Assembly (NCBI GenBank): GCA_051880495.1
Contig: JBJEOB010000085.1
Location: 1-11,362, forward strand
Length of the DNA stretch: 11,362 nucleotides
Direction: 5' to 3'
Source of the DNA: MGBC120314 sp051880495
GTDB lineage: Bacteria > Bacillota > Clostridia > Lachnospirales > Lachnospiraceae
A program made the position numbers and the translations under genes. The notes under the pieces were generated by a model. That model was not told the origin of the DNA. It did no database searches and saw only the letters and a program-made list of their open reading frames with translations. Positions 1 through 7,448 of this stretch are shown piece after piece (the stretch's first letter is position 1; every line of letters starts with the position of its first letter).

Positions 1-1
1 A

Positions 2-115
2 GAGTTGAGACAACGGATACTTGCAGAAGATGATCTGGATAAATTAAATGCATGGGTTTTAGAGGCAGCAAAGGCAGAATCTCTTGAAGAATTTGAAAAA
101 TACATAGAAATATAA
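2..115 (+). CDS. C-terminal 37 residues of an unidentified protein (partial)
   Basis: An open frame enters from the left edge and ends at TAA 113-115. It reads ELRQRILAEDDLDKLNAWVL and continues with a helical, Glu/Lys-rich tail ending in YIEI. A strong terminator follows 9 nt later, which supports a real gene end. The pattern of a charged helix, a 'LxxWxLxAAKAxSLEEF' segment and then the stop resembles the C-terminal tail of Rpn/YhgA-type (PD-(D/E)XK) nuclease-like proteins. That is only a resemblance over a short stretch, so no product is assigned. The rest of the gene lies outside the window. Confidence 0.6.
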   Translation, partial: ELRQRILAEDDLDKLNAWVLEAAKAESLEEFEKYIEI

Positions 116-124
116 AAAGTAATT

Positions 125-168
125 AATCCCGCTTGAGTCTCACTTTAAAGTGGACATCAAACGGGATT
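125..168 (+). terminator. Rho-independent terminator, possibly bidirectional
   Basis: The outer stem pairs AATCCCG (125-131) with CGGGATT (162-168). It continues inward through TTGA/TCAA and GTC/GAC to the self-complementary core CACTTTAAAGTG (141-152), with small mismatches and bulges. On the plus strand the T-run TTTTT (167-171) follows the stem, so it ends the partial left-hand gene. The leftward argG transcript also enters the hairpin, 48 nt past its stop codon. The T-tract on that strand is weaker and displaced (ACTTTTTAT), so termination there is probably less efficient. Confidence 0.85.
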
Positions 169-215
169 TTTGATTTATAGGATTTTGTTGTCAAAAGAGA
201 AATTAATAATCTGCT

Positions 216-1445
216 TTATTTCTGGTTGTTTTCTCTTTCTAACTTCTTCATGGCACGAACCTTAAGCGGAAGACCGAAGAGGTTGATGAAACCACTTGCA
301 TCATTATGGTCATATAAATCACCTGTTGTAAATGAGGCAAGGCTTTCTGAATATAATGAATATGGAGAAGTTGTACCGGCTTTGATGATGTTACCTTTGT
401 AAAGCTTGAACTTAACTTCGCCGGTTACAGGCTCCTGTGTTACATCGATAAATGCCTGGATTGCTTCACGAAGAGGAGTGAACCACTTTCCTTCGTATAC
501 AATTTGAGCAAACTTGTTGCCGAGATCCTTCTTTAATGCATAGGTATCACGATCAAGGCAAAGTTCCTCTAACTGGTTATGAGCTTCCATAAGGATTGTT
601 CCACCCGGAGTTTCATAAACACCACGTGACTTCATACCAACAACACGGTTTTCTACGATATCAATGATACCAATACCATGCTTGCCACCAAGAACATTAA
701 GCTCTCTGATGATATCAGAAACCTTCATTTCCTTACCGTTTAAGCTCTTTGGAACACCCTTTTCAAATGTCATTGTAACATATTCGCCTTCATCAGGAGC
801 TTTTTCAGGAGTAACACTAAGAACAAGAAGGTGTTCATAGTTTGGTTCCTTTGAAGGATCCTCAAGCTCAAGACCTTCGTGGCTGATGTGCCATAAGTTA
901 CGGTCACGGCTGTATGAGTTGTCATGGGAACCAAATGCAAGGTCAATACCATGTGCCTTACAGTAATCAATTTCATCTTCACGAGACTTCATTTTCCATA
1001 AATCGTTCATTCTCCAAGGAGCAATAATCTTGATATCCGGAGCAAGAGCCTTAATAGCTAATTCAAAACGAATCTGGTCGTTACCCTTACCTGTAGCACC
1101 GTGGCAGATTGCGACAGCACCTTCTTTTCTTGCAATTTCAACAAGCTTCTTGGCAATGCCCGGACGAGCCATAGAAGTACCAAGTAAATATTTGTTTTCG
1201 TAAACAGCAGTAGCCTTTACGCAAGGAACGATATAATCATCACAGAACTCATCAACAATATCTTCAATATATAACTTGGATGCGCCTGATAACTTAGCTC
1301 TTTCATCAAGACCGTCTAATTCTTCGCCCTGACCACAGTTGATACAGCAGCAGATAACATCGTAATCGAAGTTTTCCTTTAACCAAGGGATGATAGCAGT
1401 TGTATCAAGACCACCTGAATAAGCTAAAACTACTTTTTCTTTCAT
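216..1445 (-). CDS. argG: Argininosuccinate synthase
   Basis: A cytoplasmic enzyme that condenses citrulline and aspartate with ATP to argininosuccinate, the penultimate step of arginine synthesis. The 409-residue protein is full length for the family (about 400). The N-type ATP pyrophosphatase P-loop AYSGGLDTT is at residues 8-16, and the family motif HGATGKGNDQIRFE begins near residue 115, with the APWR segment after it. ATG (1443-1445) is preceded by GGAGGA (plus-strand tcctcc 1454-1459) with 8 nt between them. The gene is transcribed away from argC, so both arg units share one regulatory gap. argH, the usual partner, is not adjacent on the downstream side, where a terminator lies instead. 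No frameshift or missing motif was seen. Confidence 0.97.
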   Translation of the reverse strand: MKEKVVLAYSGGLDTTAIIPWLKENFDYDVICCCINCGQGEELDGLDERAKLSGASKLYIEDIVDEFCDDYIVPCVKATAVYENKYLLGTSMARPGIAKKLVEIARKEGAVAICHGATGKGNDQIRFELAIKALAPDIKIIAPWRMNDLWKMKSREDEIDYCKAHGIDLAFGSHDNSYSRDRNLWHISHEGLELEDPSKEPNYEHLLVLSVTPEKAPDEGEYVTMTFEKGVPKSLNGKEMKVSDIIRELNVLGGKHGIGIIDIVENRVVGMKSRGVYETPGGTILMEAHNQLEELCLDRDTYALKKDLGNKFAQIVYEGKWFTPLREAIQAFIDVTQEPVTGEVKFKLYKGNIIKAGTTSPYSLYSESLASFTTGDLYDHNDASGFINLFGLPLKVRAMKKLERENNQK

Positions 1446-1493
1446 TTTAAATATCCTCCATATGTATTATAATTTAATAAATTTCTATGTGTT

Positions 1494-1522
1494 AATATAC
1501 AACAAGAACAGGGATATTGCAA
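1494..1522 (-). promoter_or_regulatory. argG promoter
   Basis: On the minus strand, the -35 box TTGCAA (1517-1522) and -10 box TATATT (1494-1499) are separated by exactly 17 bp. The expected transcription start is near 1487, giving a leader of about 42 nt that contains the GGAGGA ribosome binding site. The next boxes upstream are ARG-box-like sites shared with argC. Confidence 0.7.
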
Positions 1523-1531
1523 TATAAAAAT

Positions 1532-1545
1532 TGTATAAAAATGAA
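1532..1545. promoter_or_regulatory. Candidate ARG box 1 (ArgR/AhrC operator half of a pair)
   Basis: TGTATAAAAATGAA fits the pattern TGNATWWWWATGAA, which occurs three times in the argG-argC region. Known ARG boxes approximate TGAATWWWWATTCA; here the first half and spacer fit well and the second half fits 3 of 5. It lies 9 bp beyond the argG -35 box. It was identified by eye only, and no regulator gene is present in the window. Confidence 0.45.
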
Positions 1546-1561
1546 TAATATGCAAAAATAT

Positions 1562-1575
1562 TGCATAATTATGAA
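1562..1575. promoter_or_regulatory. Candidate ARG box 2
   Basis: TGCATAATTATGAA is the second copy of the TGNATWWWWATGAA pattern. It starts exactly 30 bp after box 1, close to three helical turns, so both would lie on the same DNA face. It lies 18 bp upstream of the argC -35 box. Paired boxes on one face are what a hexameric ArgR-type repressor would need; the regulator itself is inferred. Confidence 0.45.
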
Positions 1576-1593
1576 AAATAATCAAAAATGCTA

Positions 1594-1620
1594 TTTACAT
1601 TTTCATATTACTGATATAAT
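1594..1620 (+). promoter_or_regulatory. argC operon promoter with extended -10
   Basis: The -35 box is TTTACA (1594-1599). The -10 box is a perfect TATAAT (1615-1620) preceded by TG one base upstream (TGATATAAT), an extended -10. The 15-bp spacer is short, which the extended -10 may offset. An alternative -10, TAATAT at 1617-1622, would give a 17-bp spacer. Predicted start is near 1627, so the leader to the argC ATG is about 66 nt. Confidence 0.65.
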
Positions 1621-1638
1621 ATATAGTTGTTGTTTCGG

Positions 1639-1660
1639 CGGTCTGTCGTGTTACGGACCG
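1639..1660 (+). other. Hairpin in the argC operon leader
   Basis: CGGTCTG (1639-1645) pairs with CGGACCG (1654-1660) through an 8-nt loop, giving a 7-bp GC-rich stem with one G-U pair. No U-run follows, so it is not an intrinsic terminator. It begins about 12 nt after the predicted transcription start and stands out in otherwise A+T-rich DNA. Its role is unknown: it may be mRNA 5'-end protection or part of a regulatory leader. Confidence 0.5.
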
Positions 1661-1666
1661 GATAAA

Positions 1667-1680
1667 TGAATAATTATGAA
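1667..1680. promoter_or_regulatory. Candidate ARG box 3, just upstream of argC start
   Basis: TGAATAATTATGAA is the best of the three ARG-box-like copies: the TGAAT half and the AATT spacer match consensus exactly, and the other half matches 3 of 5. It sits about 40 nt into the predicted argC transcript, just before the ribosome binding site. A downstream second operator is also known at Bacillus subtilis argC (argCo1 and argCo2), so the layout is plausible for an AhrC-like repressor. Confidence 0.5.
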
Positions 1681-1692
1681 AGAAGGAAGCTT

Positions 1693-2733
1693 ATGATTAA
1701 AGCGGGAATTATCGGTTCTACCGGCTATGCAGGAAATGAAATAGTAAGATTGTTACTGGGACATAAGGAAGTGGAGATTGTATGGTATGGTTCCAGAAGT
1801 TATATTGATAAGAAATATGCAGAAGTGTATCAGAATTTTTTTGAAATTGTAGATGACACGTGTCTCGATGATAATATGGAAGAACTTGCGGACCGGGTTG
1901 ATGTAATTTTCACGGCAACACCGCAGGGATTGTGTGCATCGCTTGTCAATGATGATATTTTGTCAAAGGTTAAAATTATTGATTTAAGTGCTGATTTCAG
2001 AATTAAGGATGTTTCAGTATATGAGCAGTGGTATGGAATTGAGCATAAGAGCCCGCAGTACATAGACGAGGCAGTATATGGCCTTTGTGAGATTAACAGG
2101 GAGAAAATAAAGGGAAAGAGACTTGTTGCCAATCCGGGATGCTATACGACATGTTCTATTTTGTCATTGTACCCGGCTGTTAAGGAAGGAATTATTGACC
2201 CTCATTCTATTATTATTGATGCGAAGTCAGGTACTTCAGGAGCGGGTCGTGGTGCCAAGGTAAATAATCTTTACTGCGAGGTAAATGAGAGTATAAAGGC
2301 ATATGGTGTCGGCACGCACAGACATACACCTGAGATTGAAGAACAGTTAGGATATGCATGCGGCGAAGATATCAAGCTTATTTTTACTCCGCATCTTGTT
2401 CCTATGAACAGAGGCATTCTTGTTACTGCATATGCCAATTTGAAGAAGGATGTTACAGAAGAGGAAGTAAGGGCGGCATATAATAAGTATTATGCAAATG
2501 AGCAGTTTGTCCGCGTGCTTGACAGTGGCGTATGCCCGGAAACAAGATGGGTAGAGGGAAGTAATTATGTGGACGTTAACTTCAAAATCGAACCGAGAAC
2601 AAACAGACTTATCGTAATGGGTGCTCTTGATAATCTTGTAAAGGGTGCGGCAGGACAGGCAGTTCAGAATATGAACATTATATTCGGGCTTGAGGAGACA
2701 GAGGGCCTTCTTGCGGCTCCGATGTTCCCATAA
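1693..2733 (+). CDS. argC: N-acetyl-gamma-glutamyl-phosphate reductase
   Basis: NADPH-dependent reduction of N-acetylglutamyl phosphate to the semialdehyde, the third step from glutamate to ornithine. From ATG 1693 the protein has 346 residues, as expected for the family. The Rossmann motif GIIGSTGYAG starts at residue 5. The catalytic cysteine lies in ANPGCYTT (Cys150), and the HRHTPEIEEQL segment carries the conserved histidine region. The frame is also open from an ATG at 1666, which would add nine residues, MNNYERRKL. The 1693 start is preferred because AAGGAAG (1683-1689) precedes it, because ArgC proteins usually begin MI(K)xGIIG, and because no ribosome binding site precedes 1666. It is the first gene of the argCJBD operon. 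Confidence 0.95.
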   Translation: MIKAGIIGSTGYAGNEIVRLLLGHKEVEIVWYGSRSYIDKKYAEVYQNFFEIVDDTCLDDNMEELADRVDVIFTATPQGLCASLVNDDILSKVKIIDLSADFRIKDVSVYEQWYGIEHKSPQYIDEAVYGLCEINREKIKGKRLVANPGCYTTCSILSLYPAVKEGIIDPHSIIIDAKSGTSGAGRGAKVNNLYCEVNESIKAYGVGTHRHTPEIEEQLGYACGEDIKLIFTPHLVPMNRGILVTAYANLKKDVTEEEVRAAYNKYYANEQFVRVLDSGVCPETRWVEGSNYVDVNFKIEPRTNRLIVMGALDNLVKGAAGQAVQNMNIIFGLEETEGLLAAPMFP

Positions 2734-2753
2734 AATATACGGAGGTAATAAGT

Positions 2754-3977
2754 ATGAAGACAATAGAAGGCGGCGTTACGGCAGCACAGGGATTTAAGGC
2801 AGCCTGCTGTGAGGCAAATATTAAGTATAAGAACAGAACGGATATGGCAATGGTTTATTCCACAGTTCCTTGTGAATGTGCAGGTACATTTACAAGCAAT
2901 GTCGTTAAGGCGGCATGTGTACAGTGGGATCAGAAAATCGTATATTCAGGGGCTAAGATGCAGGCAGTTGTTGTTAACTCGGGAATTGCCAACGCATGTA
3001 CCGGAAAGGAAGGCTTTGATGCATGTGAGGCGACAGCAAGAGCCGTTGAAAAAGAACTTTCGGTACCTTATGACAGTGTAGCAGTAGCATCAACAGGTGT
3101 TATCGGTATGCAGCTTCCTGTTGAAAAGCTGGTTAATGGTGTAAGTGCAATGGCAAAAACGCTTGATGACAGTATTGAAGCCGGAACTTTGGCATCAAAG
3201 GCAATTATGACAACAGATACGGTTAATAAGGAAATTGCTGTTACATTTGAAATTGGAGGAAAAACGGTTACACTTGGCGGAATGAGCAAGGGCTCGGGAA
3301 TGATTCATCCTAATATGTGTACAATGCTCGGATTTTTGACAACAGACCTTGCAATTGAGAAGAGCCTTTTGCAGGAAGCATTAAGTGATGTTATCAAAGA
3401 TACATTTAACATGGTAACTGTTGACGGGGATACCTCAACAAATGATACACTTCTTATTATGGCAAACGGTCTTGCACAGAATAATAAGATTACAGAAAAG
3501 GGTGACGATTACAATACCTTTTATGAAGCCTTGTTTTATGTGTGCAGGTTCCTTGCAAGAAAGATGGCGGCTGATGGTGAGGGAGCAAGCAAGTTATTTG
3601 AGGCAAAGGTTGTAAATGCAAAGTCTAAGGATGATGCAAGAGTGTTATCACGTGCTATTGTTGCATCAAACCTTTCAAAGGCAGCTATATTTGGCTGCGA
3701 TGCCAACTTTGGACGTTTCCTGTGTGCCATGGGTTATTCAGGCGTTACGTTTGACCAGAATGATGTTGAACTCTTCTTTGAGAGTACAGCCGGAAGGGTT
3801 CAGGTTTTTGATAAGGGAACACCGGTAGTATTTGATGAAGAGTTAGCAAAGAAGATTCTGGCTTCAGACGAAGTTACTATTTTTGTTGATATGCACGAAG
3901 GAAATGATGAGGCAACTGCATGGGGTTGTGACCTTACATTTGATTATGTTAAAATCAATGCAGATTACCGTTCATAA
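2754..3977 (+). CDS. argJ: Ornithine acetyltransferase / N-acetylglutamate synthase (ArgJ)
   Basis: Transfers acetyl from N-acetylornithine to glutamate, releasing ornithine and regenerating N-acetylglutamate. Bifunctional members also acetylate glutamate from acetyl-CoA; which type this is cannot be decided from sequence alone. The 407-residue protein has the self-cleavage region KGSGMIHPNMCTML, with predicted cleavage before Thr190, which becomes the N-terminal nucleophile of the beta chain. The residue before it is Cys rather than the common Ala. The C-terminus YVKINADYRS is typical of the family. GGAGG (2741-2745) lies 8 nt before ATG. The gene follows argC by 20 nt and is followed by argB after 24 nt. 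No argA or argE is needed or seen here, which fits the cyclic pathway. Confidence 0.97.
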   Translation: MKTIEGGVTAAQGFKAACCEANIKYKNRTDMAMVYSTVPCECAGTFTSNVVKAACVQWDQKIVYSGAKMQAVVVNSGIANACTGKEGFDACEATARAVEKELSVPYDSVAVASTGVIGMQLPVEKLVNGVSAMAKTLDDSIEAGTLASKAIMTTDTVNKEIAVTFEIGGKTVTLGGMSKGSGMIHPNMCTMLGFLTTDLAIEKSLLQEALSDVIKDTFNMVTVDGDTSTNDTLLIMANGLAQNNKITEKGDDYNTFYEALFYVCRFLARKMAADGEGASKLFEAKVVNAKSKDDARVLSRAIVASNLSKAAIFGCDANFGRFLCAMGYSGVTFDQNDVELFFESTAGRVQVFDKGTPVVFDEELAKKILASDEVTIFVDMHEGNDEATAWGCDLTFDYVKINADYRS

Positions 3978-4001
3978 TATTGGGTAGAGAGGTATTTTAA
4001 G

Positions 4002-4898
4002 ATGGAAAAGATGGAAGCAGAATTGCAGAAGGCAGCAGTGCTTGTTGAAGCACTTCCTTATATTCAGAAATTCAATCGTAAGATTATTGTTGTTAAGTAC
4101 GGCGGAAGTGCCATGGTTGACGAGGAATTAAAAAAGAAGGTAATTCAGGACGTAGTTCTTTTGAAACTTGTAGGTTTTAAGCCGATTATTGTTCACGGAG
4201 GCGGAAAAGACATCACCAAGTGGGCAGATAAGGTTGGAATTGAAACAAGAAAAGTTAACGGACTCCGCGTGACGGATGAACCGACAATGGAAATCGCCGA
4301 GATGGTACTTAATAAGATTAATAAGGACCTTGTAAGCCTAATTCAGCAGCTTGGTGTTAAGGCCTGCGGTATAAGCGGTAAAGATGGCAATATGCTTACA
4401 TGCAGGAAGAAATTATCGAACGGTGAAGATATCGGATATGTCGGAGATATAACAGGTGTTGACCCTAAGGTAATAAAGGATCTTATAGACAATGATTTCC
4501 TTCCTGTTATCTGCCCGATTGGAACAGATGAAGCAGGACACTCATACAATATCAATGCTGATGATGCCGCATGTGCAATTGCAAGGGCGTGTAATGCTGA
4601 AAAGCTTGCATTCCTTACTGATACGGAGGGTGTATATCTTGATTATGACAATAAGGATACACTTATTTCAGAGCTGACATTATCAGAGGCGGACAAGCTT
4701 ATAAGTGACGGCAATATCGGCGGCGGTATGCTTCCTAAGCTTAACAACTGCATTGATGCAATAAGAAACGGAGTATCAAGAGTACATATAATGGACGGAA
4801 GAATTCCACATTGTCTTTTGCTTGAAATATTCACCAACAAGGGTATTGGTACAGCGATTATAAATGATGATTCGGAGAGGTTTTATAATGGAAACTAA
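4002..4898 (+). CDS. argB: Acetylglutamate kinase
   Basis: Phosphorylates N-acetylglutamate with ATP, the usual committed and arginine-regulated step. The 298-residue amino-acid-kinase fold shows KYGGSAM (32-38), HGGGKDI (65-71), NGLRVTD (86-92), NINADDAA (183-190) and GGGMLPK (240-246). The N-terminal helix before the first strand (about residues 4-25) and the end ...EIFTNKGIGTAI resemble the arginine-inhibited, hexameric kinases such as that of Thermotoga maritima, so feedback inhibition by arginine is likely (inference). GAGAGG (3987-3992) precedes ATG 4002 by 9 nt. A second ATG at 4011 is possible but leaves poorer spacing. The last 11 nt overlap the start of argD, suggesting coupled translation. 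Confidence 0.97.
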   Translation: MEKMEAELQKAAVLVEALPYIQKFNRKIIVVKYGGSAMVDEELKKKVIQDVVLLKLVGFKPIIVHGGGKDITKWADKVGIETRKVNGLRVTDEPTMEIAEMVLNKINKDLVSLIQQLGVKACGISGKDGNMLTCRKKLSNGEDIGYVGDITGVDPKVIKDLIDNDFLPVICPIGTDEAGHSYNINADDAACAIARACNAEKLAFLTDTEGVYLDYDNKDTLISELTLSEADKLISDGNIGGGMLPKLNNCIDAIRNGVSRVHIMDGRIPHCLLLEIFTNKGIGTAIINDDSERFYNGN

Positions 4899-6081
4899 TA
4901 AAATTATGGAAATGGCAGAGTCCAATTTAATACATACTTATAACCGTTTCAAAATCGTCCTTGATAAGGGCGACGGAGTATATCTTTATGATAATGACGG
5001 TAAAAAGTATCTGGATTTTGCAGCAGGAATAGCTGTATTTGCATTGGGTTATAATCATAAAGAATACAATGACGGACTTAAAAACCAGATTGATAAGCTT
5101 ATTCACACATCTAATCTTTTTTATAATGAGCCTGCGGCAACTGCAGCCGAAAAAATCGTTAAAGCCAGCAAAATGAGCAGGGTATTTTTCACAAACAGCG
5201 GTACGGAGGCAATTGAAGGCGCAATAAAGCTTGCTAAAAAGTGGGCATTTCTTCGTGACGGTAATACCGACCATGAAATTATTGCGATGAAGAATTCATT
5301 CCACGGAAGGAGTATGGGTGCACTTTCAGTGACCGGAAACAAACATTACCGTGAGGCGTTTGGCCCTCTGATTCCGGGAATAAAATTTGCGGAATATAAT
5401 AATCTTGAGAGCGTTAAGGCTGCAATTACGGATAAGACATGTGCAATAATTTTTGAAACGGTACAGGGTGAAGGCGGAATTTATCCGGGAACAAAAGAAT
5501 TTGTATGCGGTGTAAGAAAGCTTTGTGATGAAAAGAATATTCTTCTCATTCTTGATGAAATTCAGTGCGGAATGGGACGTACAGGAACTATGTTCGCCTA
5601 TGAGCAGTATGGAATCAAACCTGATATTTTAACTACTGCCAAGGCACTTGGATGCGGTGTTCCGGTAGGAGCTTTTCTTGCAAATGAAAAGACAAAGGAT
5701 GCGCTTGTACCCGGAGACCACGGTACAACATATGGCGGCAATCCATTTGCGTGTGCAGCAGTGAATAAGGTTCTTGACATTTTTGAAAAAGAGCATATTC
5801 TTGACAATGTTAACAATGTTTCTGTATACTTGGAAAAAGTACTTGATGAAATAAAAGATGAATTTGACTGTGTAAAGGCCAGACGAGGAAAGGGACTTAT
5901 CCAGGGACTTGAGTTTACAGATGATGTGCCGGTTTCGACAGTTGTAAATAAGTGCCTTGAGCAGGGACTCATCGTGATTTCAGCAAGCAACAATGTTTTG
6001 CGTTTTGTGCCGCCGCTTGTTATTACCAAAGACAATGTGGATGAAATGGCAGTTAAACTCAGAAAAGCCTTAAATAATTAA
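4888..6081 (+). CDS. argD: Acetylornithine aminotransferase
   Basis: PLP-dependent class III aminotransferase converting N-acetylglutamate semialdehyde and glutamate to N-acetylornithine and 2-oxoglutarate. The protein has 397 residues from ATG 4888. NSGTEA (103-108) binds the PLP phosphate, LDEIQCGMGRTG carries Asp222-Glu223, and the Schiff-base lysine is Lys252 in TTAKALG. The frame is open to an ATG at 4864. The 4888 start is chosen because GGAGAGG (4874-4880) sits 7 nt upstream and METNKI...ESNLIHTYNRF matches the usual family N-terminus. The start overlaps the argB stop by 11 nt. The substrate could also be N-succinyl-diaminopimelate in some homologues, but the operon points to arginine. 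Confidence 0.96.
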   Translation: METNKIMEMAESNLIHTYNRFKIVLDKGDGVYLYDNDGKKYLDFAAGIAVFALGYNHKEYNDGLKNQIDKLIHTSNLFYNEPAATAAEKIVKASKMSRVFFTNSGTEAIEGAIKLAKKWAFLRDGNTDHEIIAMKNSFHGRSMGALSVTGNKHYREAFGPLIPGIKFAEYNNLESVKAAITDKTCAIIFETVQGEGGIYPGTKEFVCGVRKLCDEKNILLILDEIQCGMGRTGTMFAYEQYGIKPDILTTAKALGCGVPVGAFLANEKTKDALVPGDHGTTYGGNPFACAAVNKVLDIFEKEHILDNVNNVSVYLEKVLDEIKDEFDCVKARRGKGLIQGLEFTDDVPVSTVVNKCLEQGLIVISASNNVLRFVPPLVITKDNVDEMAVKLRKALNN

Positions 6082-6093
6082 GGAGAAAGATTT

Positions 6094-7386
6094 ATGATTT
6101 TTAAGAAATGTATTGCAGTTCTGGCTGTTTTTTGTATGTCTGTGTCACTTGCGGCATGCGGTGAAGAAAAGAATAAAAGCGAGATTGTTGTGCCGGGTGA
6201 AACTACTGTGGATGCTACAGAAACCGAAAGTGAAACAACAGAGCAGGTTGAGGATATAACCCTGAATTTCTGGTATACTGATGCCGGAATGACGGACTAT
6301 TTTAACTATGCTGTTGAAAGGTATCAGGCGGAACATCCTAATGTAACCATAGATATGAAAATGGTTGCTTCTGTAGGATATCTGGAAAATATTAACACAC
6401 AGAGTATCAATCACAGCAATGCGGTTGACGTTTATATGCTTCACAATGAAGATATTGAGAAGGCATATCTGGCAGGTCTTGCGTTACCATACGATAATAC
6501 TGATACGGTATTTACGTCAGATAATTTTGGCAAGTCGGCAATGAGGGCAGTGACATATAACGGTAAACTGGTAGCATATCCGTTATATTTTGATTCGGCA
6601 TTTCTTATTTATAACAAAGCTTATGTTACGGACCCGCCAAAAACCTTTGATGATATACTGAATTTTTCCAATACACTTGAGTATAGTGAGGGAGGAATCA
6701 CTGATAACATCGAAAAGACATTTATCTGGCCGGTTTCTGACTACACATTCAACTATGAATTTTTAAGTGACAGTTTTATTGTCGGTGGTATCAATGGAGA
6801 TAACAGGGAACAGGTCGATGTGGCAAACGAGACGGTTATGCTTTCAATGGGATATTATCAGGCACTTTACGATTATTTTGCCATTGCACGTGACGAAGTA
6901 GATTATGAGTATTGTCTTGACTCATTCAGCAATGGAAAAAATGCATTTACTCTTGCAAAGACTGCTGCACTTAAAAGACTTGATGAGGTGGAAGGCCTTG
7001 AATACGGAGCGGCGTGCATGCCGGATTTAACAGAACTTGCTTCAGCCTCAGCACTGTCATATACACAGACGCTTGTTGTTAATCCGTACACGACCAACAT
7101 AAAGGCGGCAAGGTCATTTGTAAAGGCACTGACATATGATTATGTAAATGTTTTTTACTATCAGACGGGATATCTGCCATCATGTAAAAACTGGACATAT
7201 AACAGTGATATAATTGCAGGTGTTTATGCAAATTATGATGATTCAACTCCTATGCCTAAGATGATGACGCTTGGAGACTATTATATCGAACTTGAAATAC
7301 TTTTGCATAATATCTGGGACCAGAATGGCGATATAATGGAGCTTTTAAATAATTTTCAGAATTTTATAACGACACAGTTAAATTAA
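6094..7386 (+). CDS. Extracellular solute-binding lipoprotein, family 1 (sugar type)
   Basis: A secreted, lipid-anchored substrate receptor of an ABC importer, 430 residues. The signal peptide ends in the lipobox LAAC with Cys22 as the lipidated residue. A Thr/Glu-rich linker (about 30-50) tethers the folded domain to the membrane. The domain opens with ITLNFWYTDAG, continues with YQAEHPNVTIDM, and contains NGKLVAYPLYFDSAFLIYNK, all typical of MalE/UgpB-like family 1 binding proteins. Its ligand is unknown; the family mostly binds oligosaccharides, not amino acids. AAGGAG (6080-6085) overlaps the argD stop TAA, leaving only 12 nt between the genes, so it is almost certainly transcribed with argCJBD. 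No permease or ATPase for it is adjacent, making it an orphan receptor in an arginine operon. Confidence 0.9.
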   Translation: MIFKKCIAVLAVFCMSVSLAACGEEKNKSEIVVPGETTVDATETESETTEQVEDITLNFWYTDAGMTDYFNYAVERYQAEHPNVTIDMKMVASVGYLENINTQSINHSNAVDVYMLHNEDIEKAYLAGLALPYDNTDTVFTSDNFGKSAMRAVTYNGKLVAYPLYFDSAFLIYNKAYVTDPPKTFDDILNFSNTLEYSEGGITDNIEKTFIWPVSDYTFNYEFLSDSFIVGGINGDNREQVDVANETVMLSMGYYQALYDYFAIARDEVDYEYCLDSFSNGKNAFTLAKTAALKRLDEVEGLEYGAACMPDLTELASASALSYTQTLVVNPYTTNIKAARSFVKALTYDYVNVFYYQTGYLPSCKNWTYNSDIIAGVYANYDDSTPMPKMMTLGDYYIELEILLHNIWDQNGDIMELLNNFQNFITTQLN

Positions 7387-7448
7387 AGAATAAAACCCGG
7401 TGTTTTTGATAAACTAGTTATTGTATATGATAATTGGAGGAATTGAAA

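Noticed and set aside
1621..1692. A T-box or riboswitch in the argC leader
   Set aside because: The leader is only about 66 nt and has one small hairpin. No T-box sequence, terminator-antiterminator pair or known aptamer pattern was seen.
1666..1692. argC start at ATG 1666
   Set aside because: No Shine-Dalgarno precedes it and the added residues are not seen in the family; 1693 has both support lines.
2347..2763. A 138-residue minus-strand open frame under argC
   Set aside because: It is antisense to a well-supported conserved gene, has no ribosome binding site or recognisable domain, and reflects codon bias of the real gene. The same applies to other overlapping frames in arg genes.
7406..7434. 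A possible promoter for the DMT gene (TTGATA, 17 bp, GATAAT)
   Set aside because: The transcript would start on or just after the ribosome binding site at 7436-7440, leaving no usable leader.
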